Shown: positions 55,741-64,000 of the stretch, piece after piece
How the letters are laid out: the number at the start of each line of letters is the position of its first letter
Numbering within the stretch: position 1 is the first letter of the stretch
DNA from: Dyella_B jejuensis
GTDB taxonomy: Bacteria > Pseudomonadota > Gammaproteobacteria > Xanthomonadales > Rhodanobacteraceae
Reading direction: 5' to 3'
NCBI RefSeq assembly: GCF_044904675.1
Contig: NZ_JADIKJ010000007.1
Span: 62,001 to 126,000, forward strand
DNA: 64,000 nucleotides
Made by a program: the position numbers and the translations under genes
Notes under the pieces: generated by a model
What the model was told of the DNA's origin: nothing
The model's input: only the letters and a program-made list of their open reading frames with translations
Databases searched by the model: none

Positions 55741-56292
55741 ATGGGCATCCTATTGGCCTTCGCGCCGTTCATCGTTTTCGCTGTCCTGGATCGCTTGATC
55801 GGGGCAACGGGAGCCCTGGTGGCCGGCGCTCTCGTCTCCGCGGCATTGTTGCTGCGCGATTGGATCGTGTCGGGACGCAAGCTGAAAATCCTCGAAGCCG
55901 GCACGACGTTCCTCTTTGGTGCGCTCGCGCTCTATGCCGTTCTGGGTGCGCCGACCTGGTCTGTCATCGGAATCAGGCTTTACGTTGACAGCGGCCTGCT
56001 GCTGATTGTCCTTGCCTCCCTGGCAGCCCGCCGTCCGTTCACCCTGCAATATGCACGCGAGCAAGTCGATCCCGAGCTCTGGGGCTCCCGCGCCTTCATC
56101 CGAACGAATTATGTCCTCACGGGGGCATGGGCGCTTGCCTTCGCCATGATGGTGGCCGCGGAATTCGCGCTGCTCTATGTGCCTGCCTTGCCTCGGCGCA
56201 TCGGCATCATCATCGTCGTTCTTGCCCTCGTGGGCGCCGTGAAGTTCACCTCCTGGTATCCCAAACATGTCCGACGCTCGCAGCGGTCTTGA
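55741..56292 (+). CDS. Multi-pass membrane protein in the MarR cluster
   Basis: 183 residues from ATG 55741 (GGGAGG upstream) with five or six hydrophobic helices (MGILLAFAPFIVFAVLDRLI, TGALVAGALVSAALLL and others). It resembles septation-type IspZ-like membrane proteins in hydrophobic pattern only. Function unknown. The gene follows MarR by 36 bases. Confidence 0.75.
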   Translation: MGILLAFAPFIVFAVLDRLIGATGALVAGALVSAALLLRDWIVSGRKLKILEAGTTFLFGALALYAVLGAPTWSVIGIRLYVDSGLLLIVLASLAARRPFTLQYAREQVDPELWGSRAFIRTNYVLTGAWALAFAMMVAAEFALLYVPALPRRIGIIIVVLALVGAVKFTSWYPKHVRRSQRS

Positions 56293-56561
56293 GCTGCCTC
56301 CGGGTGCACGATGCCGACACGTCCTGAACTCGAGATCAACCTTCATCGAGCACTGACTGACATCGCGCGTGGTTGTGTCTTACTGAATCTTTGGTGTGAG
56401 CTCTTTCTGACCATGCTGTTCTGCGACACCAAGAAGGGAAGTGCGCCTTGTAGGTGCCCCCCTTTCCTCTGTGCCTGTACTAGCGATAGTTGAGATCGGT
56501 GAGTTGGAAGGCGCAGTGCGCGGCGATGCACACGCTCTCGGCCATCAGTTCGGTCGGATGC

Positions 56562-56748
56562 GGGACCATTGTGGACGCCTCGATCATCAGCGCGCCCTCG
56601 TCCACGAAGAACCAGAGCGGACAGCGAGACCCCGAGATGCATCAGACCGCGAAAGGGAAACAGTGGTACTTCGGGATGAAGGCTCACATCGGGATGAATA
56701 GTAAAGAGAAGATCATCCACACCGTGAAGGTCTCGGCAGCGAACGTAG
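56562..56748 (+). pseudogene. IS5-type transposase fragment
   Basis: GTIVDASIISAPSSTKN, then RDPEMHQTAKGKQWYFGMKA and HTVKVSAANV match the middle of IS5-family transposases (DDE core, first Asp in IVDA). Both the N-terminal part and the C-terminal half are missing. It is joined in frame to a phage gene remnant. Confidence 0.85.
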
Positions 56749-57110
56749 CCGCCGATTGGATCAAGACCAAGCCAGGCACTCGCCCGGCAATGTGGTGGCG
56801 GTACGATGCGCCGCGCCTCGACCCTGCGCAGCTAGGGCGCTGGTCGCGCACAGTGCTCGCCCCGCGCCTGATTGAAACGCGCCGCAAGCTAAGCGGAGAA
56901 GGGATGCCGCTCCACGAGGCATTGAACTACGCCCCGTCGCATCACTATGGCATTCCGGCTTGGTTCGGCGATCCCGACAATCCACCCGCGTTCGAATCGC
57001 AGCGGGCCTATCTGAAGCGGCACAGTCTACCGCTGCCGGCGGAGCGCCGGCAGGTTCCGGAGCCAGTGCGGTATCCGCTGCGGATTGAGGTGGCTACGCG
57101 GTGGAAATGA
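56749..57110 (+). pseudogene. Phage-derived gene remnant fused to the IS fragment
   Basis: ADWIKTKPGTRPAMWWRYDA, LSGEGMPLHEALNYAP and DNPPAFESQRAYLKRHSLPL resemble a phage protein often encoded next to the terminase genes. The start is missing; the C-terminus is complete with stop at 57110. It marks a former prophage. Confidence 0.65.
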
Positions 57111-57147
57111 AATATGGAGGGCGGGAAGCGCCGCTCCACTGTCACCA

Positions 57148-58320
57148 CTAGCGAAACTGGCTGAAGGTTTTAAGAAGCTTCATGGTCGAGTCGTAGTCGA
57201 GCTTATCGCCTTCAAACTCGCACCTATAGAGACCTTGGAGATTCGAAGGAAGAACAACCCCTTTTTCCACCAGCAGGATGACACGTTTTCCGTAAAGCGC
57301 CATGGCCGCACCAATTTCGATCAGCACATTGTCATTAATCTTGACGTGCTCGTTCCCATCTCGATCCAGATACTTTCCTTCAGCCCCAACGTGAAGCACA
57401 CCTGCTCCACAGGAACGCATGTCCTCGAATACTTTTTCTGGCACTGGAATAGCCGTCGCTTCGCGCTCAACCGATACGATTGGCTCGAAGTTTCCAAACG
57501 TCAGAAGCTCCTTGATTTGGCCGACGATCTCACGCCGCTTCCCATGAGTTATGAATACACGATTCGCCTTAGTGTCAGGCAGCGTGTTTAGTTTGGCCGC
57601 TGACTCTACTGGTGAATGCTGGCCAACTTCAGGCCCAGCATCATGCGTCACCATGTCCACCGCATGATCTTGCTGGCGGTCATTTATATCTTGAGTGGCT
57701 GCTGGCAAGGGAACGCCAGGAGAATCAAGATTTATGAATGGGCCGGTAGGTGTCTCACGAATGATGCCAGCGTAGCTTCCGTTTGCTTTTATGATCCCGA
57801 ATGCAGCGTGTGCTCGTTCAGCTGGAATGCCGAGCGATTTCAGTACATTAATTGCGATCGTTTCATTTGGCAGTTTTGCGCGGCGGTACTTCTCAAAAAA
57901 TTCTTTCAGAATACGGGGCTTCAGGATCGCCTCTCGGCGTGCAGCAACATCTTGACCTTCTTCTTCCGGCGCGACGAGTCGTTTGCCCAGCGGAGTCAGC
58001 TTGATCACATTTGCATTAATTCCACCATCGGTTAATCCGTAGGCGATAGATGCACCGGTGAGATATTTCCAGCCACTGCTGGTTGGACTAACCCCAAGAG
58101 CGAGCGCCACATCCGGCGGAGAACCAGAGTCTCCGGCGAAATTGTCCATCAGCGTTGCGGCAATTTTCTGCGCATGCTGTAGCGAAGCCAACGGGAAGTC
58201 CGCTTGCTTGAAGTAGATTCGTTTATCGTCAGGCTTGATCGGTTGCTGTTTCTTCGCCGCTTTAGCGACCTTGGAGCCTTTGGCCGCAGATTTGCCAGTC
58301 TTTCCTTTTGCTTGAGCCAC
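57148..58320 (-). CDS. TIR-like effector (CAP12/Pycsar-effector type) with N-terminal helical domain
   Basis: From GTG 58320 (GGAG 8 nt upstream) 390 residues. After a Lys/Ala-rich N-terminus, residues 40-200 form a helical winged-helix-like domain (LGVSPTSSGWKYLTGASIAY, LTPLGKRLVAPEEEGQD). The C-terminal domain (254-390) matches the TIR-like CAP12/Pycsar effector fold (PF10137): RVFITHGKRREIVGQIKELL, the NADase Glu near 335 in NVLIEIGAAMALYGKR, and LPSNLQGLY. It probably degrades NAD+ when activated by infection. It is the last gene of a YodC-DUF6953-TIR cassette. Confidence 0.8.
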   Translation of the reverse strand: MAQAKGKTGKSAAKGSKVAKAAKKQQPIKPDDKRIYFKQADFPLASLQHAQKIAATLMDNFAGDSGSPPDVALALGVSPTSSGWKYLTGASIAYGLTDGGINANVIKLTPLGKRLVAPEEEGQDVAARREAILKPRILKEFFEKYRRAKLPNETIAINVLKSLGIPAERAHAAFGIIKANGSYAGIIRETPTGPFINLDSPGVPLPAATQDINDRQQDHAVDMVTHDAGPEVGQHSPVESAAKLNTLPDTKANRVFITHGKRREIVGQIKELLTFGNFEPIVSVEREATAIPVPEKVFEDMRSCGAGVLHVGAEGKYLDRDGNEHVKINDNVLIEIGAAMALYGKRVILLVEKGVVLPSNLQGLYRCEFEGDKLDYDSTMKLLKTFSQFR

Positions 58321-58387
58321 GTCATTTACTCCAATAACGGCTGAATTTTCTGCACCATGTCTGACAGAGGTGCTCCGAAAAGCAACT

Positions 58388-58654
58388 CTAGCCGCGCGCC
58401 TCGCGCCCCGGCTCGTCTTCTGCAACGCGCGTTCGCCAGTAGAAGTCAGACTTAACCCAGACGACGGTTTCCGCATTGAGCTTGCGAAACGCATTTAGTA
58501 GCGGAGTTCCCACCACAAGGTTGCCGTCTGCGTTTTCACGCAACAGGTCTTCTTGGCCTGATTTAACCAAATAATCGACAACATCGTCTTGGTAGAGGCA
58601 ACCATGACGGTCGACCTGTGCCTGCATCCACTGCGCGGCGGCGGTGGCGCTCAT
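58388..58654 (-). CDS. DUF6953-like small protein
   Basis: 88 residues: TAAAQWMQAQVDRHGCLYQD, VDYLVKSGQEDLL and VGTPLLNAFRKLN. A DUF6953-type helical fold is the best guess. ATG 58654 overlaps the upstream YodC stop by one base (TAATG), so they are coupled. The function is unknown. Confidence 0.7.
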   Translation of the reverse strand: MSATAAAQWMQAQVDRHGCLYQDDVVDYLVKSGQEDLLRENADGNLVVGTPLLNAFRKLNAETVVWVKSDFYWRTRVAEDEPGREARG

Positions 58655-58857
58655 TATTTCTCTGTTTGAACTGGTTCGAGAGATTCAACAGGGAAAACTC
58701 CCGTGTCTAGCTTCTTCCCAGCAAACCATTGACAACGGTATTCACCCGTCGGCTGCTTAGCTGGATAGCTGAGAAGAATCTCATTCACCGTCATGTCCGG
58801 GCCGCCTGATTTGAGCTTGACGATATCGCCGAGCTTGAATGCACCTTGCTTCGCCAT
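58654..58857 (-). CDS. YodC-like (DUF2158) small protein
   Basis: 67 residues from ATG 58857: FKLGDIVKLKSGGPDMTVNE, YRCQWFAGKKLDTGVFPVES. The pattern G-D-x-V-x-L-K-S-G-G-P-x-M-T-V is the YodC signature, a small SH3-like barrel of unknown role. GGGGG lies upstream. It is the first gene of the cassette. Confidence 0.85.
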   Translation of the reverse strand: MAKQGAFKLGDIVKLKSGGPDMTVNEILLSYPAKQPTGEYRCQWFAGKKLDTGVFPVESLEPVQTEK

Positions 58858-59177
58858 AGAGACCCCCATCCCGGTTTGGTGTACCCGAAGCATAGCGGCG
58901 GCATCGAGTGCATGAAAGATCGAGCTGGCGAGGCTGACGTGGAGGCAATCACCTATGCTTGGGCGGGTTCGATCTTCATAGGCTGCGCGTAGGCCATGCA
59001 GGCATGTGCAGGAGCGTGTCGCGCGAGGGAGACACTCCCTACTACTGCCCCCGTAGTTCGCGCACAGCGAAATCGCTGCGCGAATCGCGCCCATCCGCGT
59101 CCGTAGTCGTTCGCGCGCAAGCGAGTTGCGATATAGGGACGAAAGTAGGGACGCTGAATAGCATGCAACAAAAATCT
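58858..59177. other. Intergenic stretch before the IS element
   Basis: No gene is supported. It holds the presumed promoter of the YodC cassette and several short CGCG-rich inverted motifs (59060-59130). Confidence 0.35.
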
Positions 59178-59190
59178 ATGGTCCCTCCCC

Positions 59191-59425
59191 GATTTGCAAC
59201 ACGGTGAGTGGTGGTGTGGTTTGGCTTGCTTAAATCTATCCGGCGTCTTGGTGGGGATCGCTCCCCGCGCCACGATGAGAGTCGCGCCTGTCGGTCCTTA
59301 AAAAGCCCTCGGCCTCATGGGCCAATTTTGCTGTCAGGTTGTCCGTCAGGCCGGTGTGCCGTTCACGCCATCACGTTTCCGTCGTCGCAAAACCAGGTGG
59401 GTTAAAGGTCTTCGGCGGGGTCCTG
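59191..59425 (-). ncRNA. Candidate guide (bridge/seek) RNA region of the IS element
   Basis: IS110-family recombinases use an RNA from the non-coding end of the element to choose targets; in IS1111-type elements that end is downstream of the gene. These 235 bases are non-coding and hold stem-forming segments. The RNA itself is not delimited. Confidence 0.4.
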
Positions 59426-60448
59426 TCAGGCTGGCAGGACACCCGCCTCGAAGGTGGTGTGCTGTCGGGCCAGTGCCCACGCCATGCGTGCCATCTTGTT
59501 GGCCAGCGCACAGGCCACCACATTGGAGTGGCGTCGGTTTAGCAAGGTGCGTACCCAGTCAGCCAGCGGGCCTCGCTGGCGATCCAGTCGCTGCATGTAA
59601 GCGCGGGCACACTGCACCAGCAACCGTCGGGTGTTCTTGTCGCCCCGCTTGCTGATGCCCAAGAGGTTGGCTCTACCACCGGTGCTGTACTGCCGTGGCA
59701 CTAGGCCGAGCGAGGCGGCGAAGTCCCGGCTGCACCGATAAGGTTGACCATCGCCCATCTCGGCTGCCAACACACTGGCCGTGATCGGCCCCAAGCCCGG
59801 GATCGTGAGCAGGCGTTGCCCCAGATCATCCCCGGCCAACTGGCGGCTCAGTTCCTTCTCGATCGCCTGGATCTGTTCGCTCAGGTAGCCGTAGTGCGCG
59901 TGCAGACGCTCCAGCACCTGCACCATCGCCGGTGGCAAGTCCTCATGCTCGGCGAGCACGGGGGAAAGACGACGGATCACGGCCTGTCCGATGGGCAGGC
60001 TGATGCCAAACTCCAGCAGGAAGCCGTGCATCTGGTTGATCGTCTTCGTGCGGTCGCGGATCAGTGACTCGCGCACACGATGCAAGGCCGAGAGGCTTTG
60101 CTGGGTGATCGTTTTGGGTGACACGAAGCGCATGGATGGCCGTGAGGCGGCTTCGCAGATCGCCTCGGCATCGACGAAGTCGTTCTTGTTGCCCTTCACG
60201 AACGGGCGCACGAACTGTGGGGAAATCAGCTTCACCTGGTGACCCAAGGTGGAGAGCCGGCGGGCCAGATGGTGGGCCCCGGCGCAGGCTTCCATCACCA
60301 CCGTGCAAGCGTGGAAAGTCGCCAGAAACTCGATCATTGACTTGCGACTGAACTTCTTCCGGAACACCGCTTTGCCGTGCCGATCCTGACCATGCAGGTG
60401 GAACGTATGCTTGCCCAGGTCAATGCCGATCAACGTGACGTTTTGCAT
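59426..60448 (-). CDS. IS110-family transposase
   Basis: 340 residues from ATG 60448 (AAGGAGG upstream). The N-terminal DEDD domain has VTLIGIDLGKHTF, VVMEACAGAH and KNDFVDAEAI. The C-terminal Transposase_20 domain has LLTIPGLGPITASVLAAEM and LGLVPRQYSTGGR with the Ser nucleophile. It appears intact and active. Confidence 0.95.
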   Translation of the reverse strand: MQNVTLIGIDLGKHTFHLHGQDRHGKAVFRKKFSRKSMIEFLATFHACTVVMEACAGAHHLARRLSTLGHQVKLISPQFVRPFVKGNKNDFVDAEAICEAASRPSMRFVSPKTITQQSLSALHRVRESLIRDRTKTINQMHGFLLEFGISLPIGQAVIRRLSPVLAEHEDLPPAMVQVLERLHAHYGYLSEQIQAIEKELSRQLAGDDLGQRLLTIPGLGPITASVLAAEMGDGQPYRCSRDFAASLGLVPRQYSTGGRANLLGISKRGDKNTRRLLVQCARAYMQRLDRQRGPLADWVRTLLNRRHSNVVACALANKMARMAWALARQHTTFEAGVLPA

Positions 60449-60552
60449 GAGCGTGGCCTCCTTGAAAAACTTCACCCTACCTCGATGCCCGAGATAGGGT
60501 GGGGAGGGACCATCTCATTAAGCCCCTTATTTCAGGGACTTAATCGCATTAC

Positions 60553-60642
60553 TGGCGGAGAGAGTGGGATTCGAACCCACGGTAGGCTTGCACCTACGGC
60601 AGTTTTCAAGACTGCTGCCTTAAACCACTCGGCCATCTCTCC
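60553..60642 (-). tRNA. tRNA-Ser (anticodon TGA)
   Basis: Acceptor GGAGAGA/TCTCTCC, anticodon stem GCAGT/ACTGC around CTTGAAA (anticodon TGA), long variable arm and T-arm GTGGGTTCGAATCCCAC, with encoded CCA. 90 nt. It is the boundary of the accessory block to its left. Confidence 0.95.
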
Positions 60643-60770
60643 GTTGTCTTTTTGCGAGGTGCACTTTATGTGCACTACGGCAGTTTGATACGGACCTCCT
60701 GCCCTGCTTCTCGTGCCACGGCCTCGCCGATGGTTGTTGGCGCTGCCCTCTCGCGAGGGCGACAATCCTA

Positions 60771-61148
60771 TCAGGAACCGCGCACGCGCGGACCAGCCGT
60801 GCCTTTGCGGGAGAGTGCGGCCAGTGCCCATACCATGATGATTACCGGTATCAGGCCGCCCAATAGCGGGAACAGCATGACCGGCTGGCGCAGCACCATC
60901 GGCAGCAGTTGCGTGCCAGTAGCGAAGGCGATGATCCACAGCCGCCAGCTGCGGCGCCGGCGGGCGATCCAGAAGCTGGCCACCACTAACGCCAGGGCGA
61001 TGCTGCTGAGCACCAGGTCGAGCGTGGGCAATATCCACACGCTGGCAAAGCCCAGGCGCGTGCCGATGACCGAAGCGAGCACGAACATCAGGAAATAGCT
61101 GGTGTAGAACTCCACCTTGTCCCAGGACGTGCGCGCTATCGTGTTCAT
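60771..61148 (-). CDS. Small multi-pass membrane protein overlapping serS
   Basis: 125 residues from ATG 61148 (GGAGAAAA upstream): FYTSYFLMFVLASVIGTRLG, LDLVLSSIALALVVASFWIA, IIAFATGTQLLPMVL, LLGGLIPVIIMVWALAAL, so four helices. The start overlaps the serS stop by 4 bases (ATGA). I do not recognise the family. Confidence 0.75.
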   Translation of the reverse strand: MNTIARTSWDKVEFYTSYFLMFVLASVIGTRLGFASVWILPTLDLVLSSIALALVVASFWIARRRRSWRLWIIAFATGTQLLPMVLRQPVMLFPLLGGLIPVIIMVWALAALSRKGTAGPRVRGS

Positions 61149-62425
61149 GCAATTTTCTCCGCGCTGGCCATGTAGGGACGAAGGGCTTCCGGCACGGTAA
61201 TCGAGCCGTCGGCATTCTGGTAGTTTTCCATCACCGCGATCATGGTGCGCCCCACGGCAAGGCCCGAACCGTTGAGCGTATGCACCAGCTCCGGCTTGTT
61301 GGTCTCGGGATGGCGCACACGCGCCTGCAGGCGGCGTGACTGGAAATCCTCGCAGTTGGAGCAACTGGAGATTTCGCGGTAGGTCTGCTGGCTGGGCAGC
61401 CATACCTCCAGGTCATAGGTCTTGCTGGATTGGAAGCCCATGTCGCCGGTGCACAGCAGCAGCTTGCGGTATGGCAGGCCCAGCTTCTGCAGCACTTTTT
61501 CGGCGTGGCCGACCATTTCCTCCAGTTGCGCGTAGGAATCGCCTGCCCGCGCAACCTGCACCATTTCGACCTTTTCGAACTGATGCTGCCGGATCATGCC
61601 GCGCACATCGCGGCCATAGCTGCCCGCTTCCGCCCGGAAGCAAAGCGAATGCGCGGCAAGGCGCAGCGGCAAGGCATCGGCGTCCTGGATGGTGTCGCGC
61701 ACGAGATTGGTGAGCGAGACTTCGGCCGTGGGAATCAGATAGCGACGCGAATCGCCCACCTGGGTCGCAAACAGGTCTTCCTCAAACTTTGGCAGCTGGG
61801 TAGTACCGAACATCGAATCGCTGTTGACCAGCACGGGTACGTTGCATTCCAGGTAACCGTGTTCGCGTGTGTGCAGGTCGATCATGAATTGCCCGAGCGC
61901 ACGATGCAGCTGGGCAAGCTGGCCGCGCATGACGGTGAAGCGCGCGCCGGAAAGCTTGGCTCCGGCTTCGCCATCCAGCCAGCCATGGCGCTCGCCCAGG
62001 TCGACGTGATCCTTCACGTCGAAATCGAAGCTGCGCGGCGTGCCCCAGCGGCTGATTTCACGGTTATCGGATTCGTCCTTGCCGACCGGTACCGATTCGT
62101 GCGGGATATTGGGGATCAACAGCGCGATATCGGAAAGTTTGGCCTGCACGTCCGCCAGTGCCAATTCGTTCGCCTTGAGCTTGTCGCCGATGCCGGCCAC
62201 TTCCGCCATCAACGCGGCGACATCCTCACCCTTGGCCTTGGCCTGGCCGATGGCTTTGGAGCGGGTATTGCGCAGGTTCTGTAATTCCTGCGTCTCGGTG
62301 GACAGCTGCTTGCGTCGGCTTTCCAGCGCCTCCACCGCGCCCACGTCAAGCGTGAAGCCTCGGGTTTCCTTCAGCCGCGCGGCGGTTTCAGCCAGGCGCG
62401 AACGCAGCAATGCGGGGTCCAGCAT
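61145..62425 (-). CDS. serS: Seryl-tRNA synthetase
   Basis: SerS charges tRNA-Ser and tRNA-Sec. 426 residues from ATG 62425 (MLDPALLRSRLAETAARLKE): the N-terminal coiled coil that grips the long variable arm, then the class II core (FRAEAGSYGRDVRGMIRQHQ is motif 2; LNGSGLAVGRTMIAVMENYQ is motif 3). Near tRNA-Ser(TGA) by chance or conserved order. Confidence 0.97.
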   Translation of the reverse strand: MLDPALLRSRLAETAARLKETRGFTLDVGAVEALESRRKQLSTETQELQNLRNTRSKAIGQAKAKGEDVAALMAEVAGIGDKLKANELALADVQAKLSDIALLIPNIPHESVPVGKDESDNREISRWGTPRSFDFDVKDHVDLGERHGWLDGEAGAKLSGARFTVMRGQLAQLHRALGQFMIDLHTREHGYLECNVPVLVNSDSMFGTTQLPKFEEDLFATQVGDSRRYLIPTAEVSLTNLVRDTIQDADALPLRLAAHSLCFRAEAGSYGRDVRGMIRQHQFEKVEMVQVARAGDSYAQLEEMVGHAEKVLQKLGLPYRKLLLCTGDMGFQSSKTYDLEVWLPSQQTYREISSCSNCEDFQSRRLQARVRHPETNKPELVHTLNGSGLAVGRTMIAVMENYQNADGSITVPEALRPYMASAEKIA

Positions 62426-62674
62426 GTCGAAGTCCAGAAAGTATGGCCAGAGCGAGCGATTATCGCCGTGCGGCAGCCATGGTCGCAACGCGGCACGCTG
62501 GCATGGCGTGACGGGGATCGGCGTTCCATGGGCAGAGGCCGCCGACTTTGGCTCTGCCAGCCGATGCGTCGCAAAGCCAAACGCAGGCGAGCCTGGCATG
62601 AATGGGGGCGCGAACAAGTTCGAAAGCCCATCGGTCGCGCGCTGGCGGGGGGTATCGGCCTGTCCGCGTCGGGC

Positions 62675-64000
62675 TTATTTACCGCGCGCCTGCCGGCGGG
62701 CTTCGCGCAGGGCTTGCAGCTTTTCGCGCAATTTCAATTCCAGCCCACGCGCTACCGGTTGGTAGAACTCCGTGCCGGCCAAGGCGTCCGGCAGACATTG
62801 CTGGTCGAGCGCGACGCCGCCTTCCAGGTCGTGATCGTATTGATAGCCTTTGCCGTAGCCCAGGCCCTTCATCAACCGGGTCGGCGCGTTACGCAAATGC
62901 AGGGGCACTTCCAGCGTGCCGGTCTGGCCGACCACGGCCCGCGCCTGGTTGTAAGCCGCGTAGGCGGCATTGCTCTTGGGCGCGATCGCCAGCCAGATCG
63001 CCAGCTGCGCCAGTCCCAATTCGCCCTCCGGGCTGCCGAGCCGTTCGTAGGTATCCCATGCATCCAGCGCCATGCGCCATGCGCGCGGCTCGGCCAGGCC
63101 GACGTCTTCCACCGCCATGCGCGTCATGCGGCGTGCCAGGTACAGCGGATCGCAGCCGCCATCGAGCATGCGCACCAGCCAATACACCGCCGCATCCGGG
63201 TCGGACGAACGCACCGATTTGTGCAAGGCTGAGATCTGGTCGTAGAACTGTTCGCCGCCCTTGTCGAAGCGGCGCGTGCGATCGGCCAGTACCTGTTCGA
63301 GCGTGGCGTTGTCGATCACCTTGCCGTCGGCCAGCTCGGCGGCGATCTCCAGCAGGGTCAAGGCCCGGCGCACATCGCCGTCGGCCGCCTGTGCAATCAG
63401 GCGCAGCGCGGATTCGGCCACGTCGAGCTGTAACGCGCCCAGCCCCCGTTCGGTATCGGCAAGCGCGCGCTGCAGGGCGGCGACAATGTCATCCACCGAA
63501 ACGGCATCGAGCACGTGCACGCGGCAGCGCGACAACAATGCCGAATTGAGTTCGAAGGAGGGGTTCTCGGTGGTAGCGCCGATAAAGATGATCACGCCGC
63601 GTTCGATGTGCGGCAGGAAGGCATCCTGCTGCGCCTTGTTGAAGCGATGCACTTCGTCCACGAACAGCAAGGTGCGCCGGCCTTGCGAGAAATTGACCTC
63701 GGCCTCGGCCAATGCCTTGCGCACATCGGGCAGGCCCGACAGTACCGCCGAGATGGCGCGGAAGTCCGCGTCGGCGTAGCGCGCCACCAGCAGTGCCAGC
63801 GTAGTCTTGCCACAGCCCGGAGGCCCCCACAGCACCATCGAGTGCACGCGCCCGGCTCCCAGCGCACGCCGCAATGCCTTGCCTGGCGCGAGCAGCCGCT
63901 GCTGGCCGACGATCTCCTCGAGGCTGCGCGGACGCATGCGCTCGGCAAGCGGCTTGAGTTCTTCTGCCTCGGTCGCGAACAGGTGGGGAGCGTTATGCGG
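62675..64000 (-). CDS. rarA: Replication-associated recombination protein A, 5' end outside window
   Basis: RarA is a clamp-loader-like AAA+ ATPase acting at stalled forks. The frame stays open to the right edge; sequence before MRPRSLEEIVGQ (LFATEAEELKPLAER) still matches the family, so the ATG lies beyond 64000. Walker A GPPGCGKTTLAL, Walker B LLFVDEVHRFNKAQQDAF and the sensor IGATTENPSFELNSALLSRC are present. It precedes serS on the same strand. Confidence 0.95.
   Translation of the reverse strand, partial: PHNAPHLFATEAEELKPLAERMRPRSLEEIVGQQRLLAPGKALRRALGAGRVHSMVLWGPPGCGKTTLALLVARYADADFRAISAVLSGLPDVRKALAEAEVNFSQGRRTLLFVDEVHRFNKAQQDAFLPHIERGVIIFIGATTENPSFELNSALLSRCRVHVLDAVSVDDIVAALQRALADTERGLGALQLDVAESALRLIAQAADGDVRRALTLLEIAAELADGKVIDNATLEQVLADRTRRFDKGGEQFYDQISALHKSVRSSDPDAAVYWLVRMLDGGCDPLYLARRMTRMAVEDVGLAEPRAWRMALDAWDTYERLGSPEGELGLAQLAIWLAIAPKSNAAYAAYNQARAVVGQTGTLEVPLHLRNAPTRLMKGLGYGKGYQYDHDLEGGVALDQQCLPDALAGTEFYQPVARGLELKLREKLQALREARRQARGK

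Larger units (their letters stand above)
59178..60513 (-). mobile_element. IS110-family element, IS1111-type
   Basis: ATGGTCCCTCCCC (59178-59190) and its exact reverse complement (60501-60513) bound a 1.34-kb unit with one intact transposase. The long non-coding part lies downstream of the gene (235 bases) and the short part upstream (53 bases), as in the IS1111 group. IS1111-group inverted repeats are usually subterminal, so true ends may lie a few bases outside. It sits 40 bases from tRNA-Ser. Confidence 0.75.

Noticed and set aside
62426..62674. Possible crcB or lolA gene between rarA and serS
   Set aside because: Relatives often have one there, but no frame here shows a membrane or lipoprotein-carrier pattern.

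Overview
The window is GC-rich chromosomal DNA of a gammaproteobacterium of the order Lysobacterales/Xanthomonadales, most likely family Rhodanobacteraceae (Dyella/Rhodanobacter-like). The assignment rests on gene content and order (tpiA-secG-tRNA-Leu, glmM-folP-orn, lysS-prfB, recJ-rpfE, a long proline/alanine/arginine-rich RNase E tail) and on the protein sequences; no marker gene was compared computationally.

Region 1-9.5 kb is an accessory block entirely on the minus strand, ending at tRNA-Leu(GAG). From right to left it holds a decayed tyrosine integrase abutting the tRNA, a type II-like restriction endonuclease with an overlapping TSPPY DNA methyltransferase, a nearly 1 kb gene-poor stretch, a three-gene operon (WYL-domain regulator, GIY-YIG nuclease domain fused to a hydrophobic region, coiled-coil protein with a C-terminal membrane anchor), a 27-residue membrane peptide, a GYF-type membrane protein and a truncated membrane protein. 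This looks like a tRNA-Leu genomic island with defence cargo.

Region 9.6-46 kb is mostly core: secG, tpiA, an SDR, a VIT-type transporter, a 2OG-Fe(II) oxygenase, glmM, folP, orn, sbcB, lysS, prfB (with its programmed +1 frameshift), asnB, a DcaP-like porin, recJ, an rpfE-like gene, a frameshifted secreted lipase, an ABC-F ATPase (yheS), the agmatine deiminase / N-carbamoylputrescine amidase pair for putrescine synthesis, a TraB-type membrane protein, two monohaem cytochromes c, nfuA, phhB, a CPBP-like membrane protein, rluC and rne. The most striking item is upstream of asnB: a 42-codon leader peptide with six Asn codons in a ten-codon stretch, followed by a perfect 12-bp rho-independent terminator, with alternative pairings like those of trp/his attenuators. 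It appears to be a ribosome-mediated asparagine attenuator.

Region 45.4-53 kb is a regulatory and stress block: a GacA/UvrY-like response regulator, tRNA-Leu(UAA), an SDR of the general-stress type, a DUF2383 helical-bundle protein, a large PAS/hybrid histidine kinase, a zinc-type quinone oxidoreductase and a XapX protein.

Region 53-60.6 kb is a second accessory block ending near tRNA-Ser(UGA): two nucleoid-associated-type proteins, fragments of IS3 and IS5 elements, a SRPBCC-MarR-membrane trio, a phage gene remnant, a minus-strand cassette of YodC-like, DUF6953-like and TIR-like (CAP12/Pycsar-effector type) genes, and an apparently intact IS110/IS1111-type element with 13-bp inverted ends and a non-coding segment where a guide RNA would be expected. 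The window closes with core genes again: tRNA-Ser, a small membrane protein overlapping serS, serS, and rarA running off the right edge.
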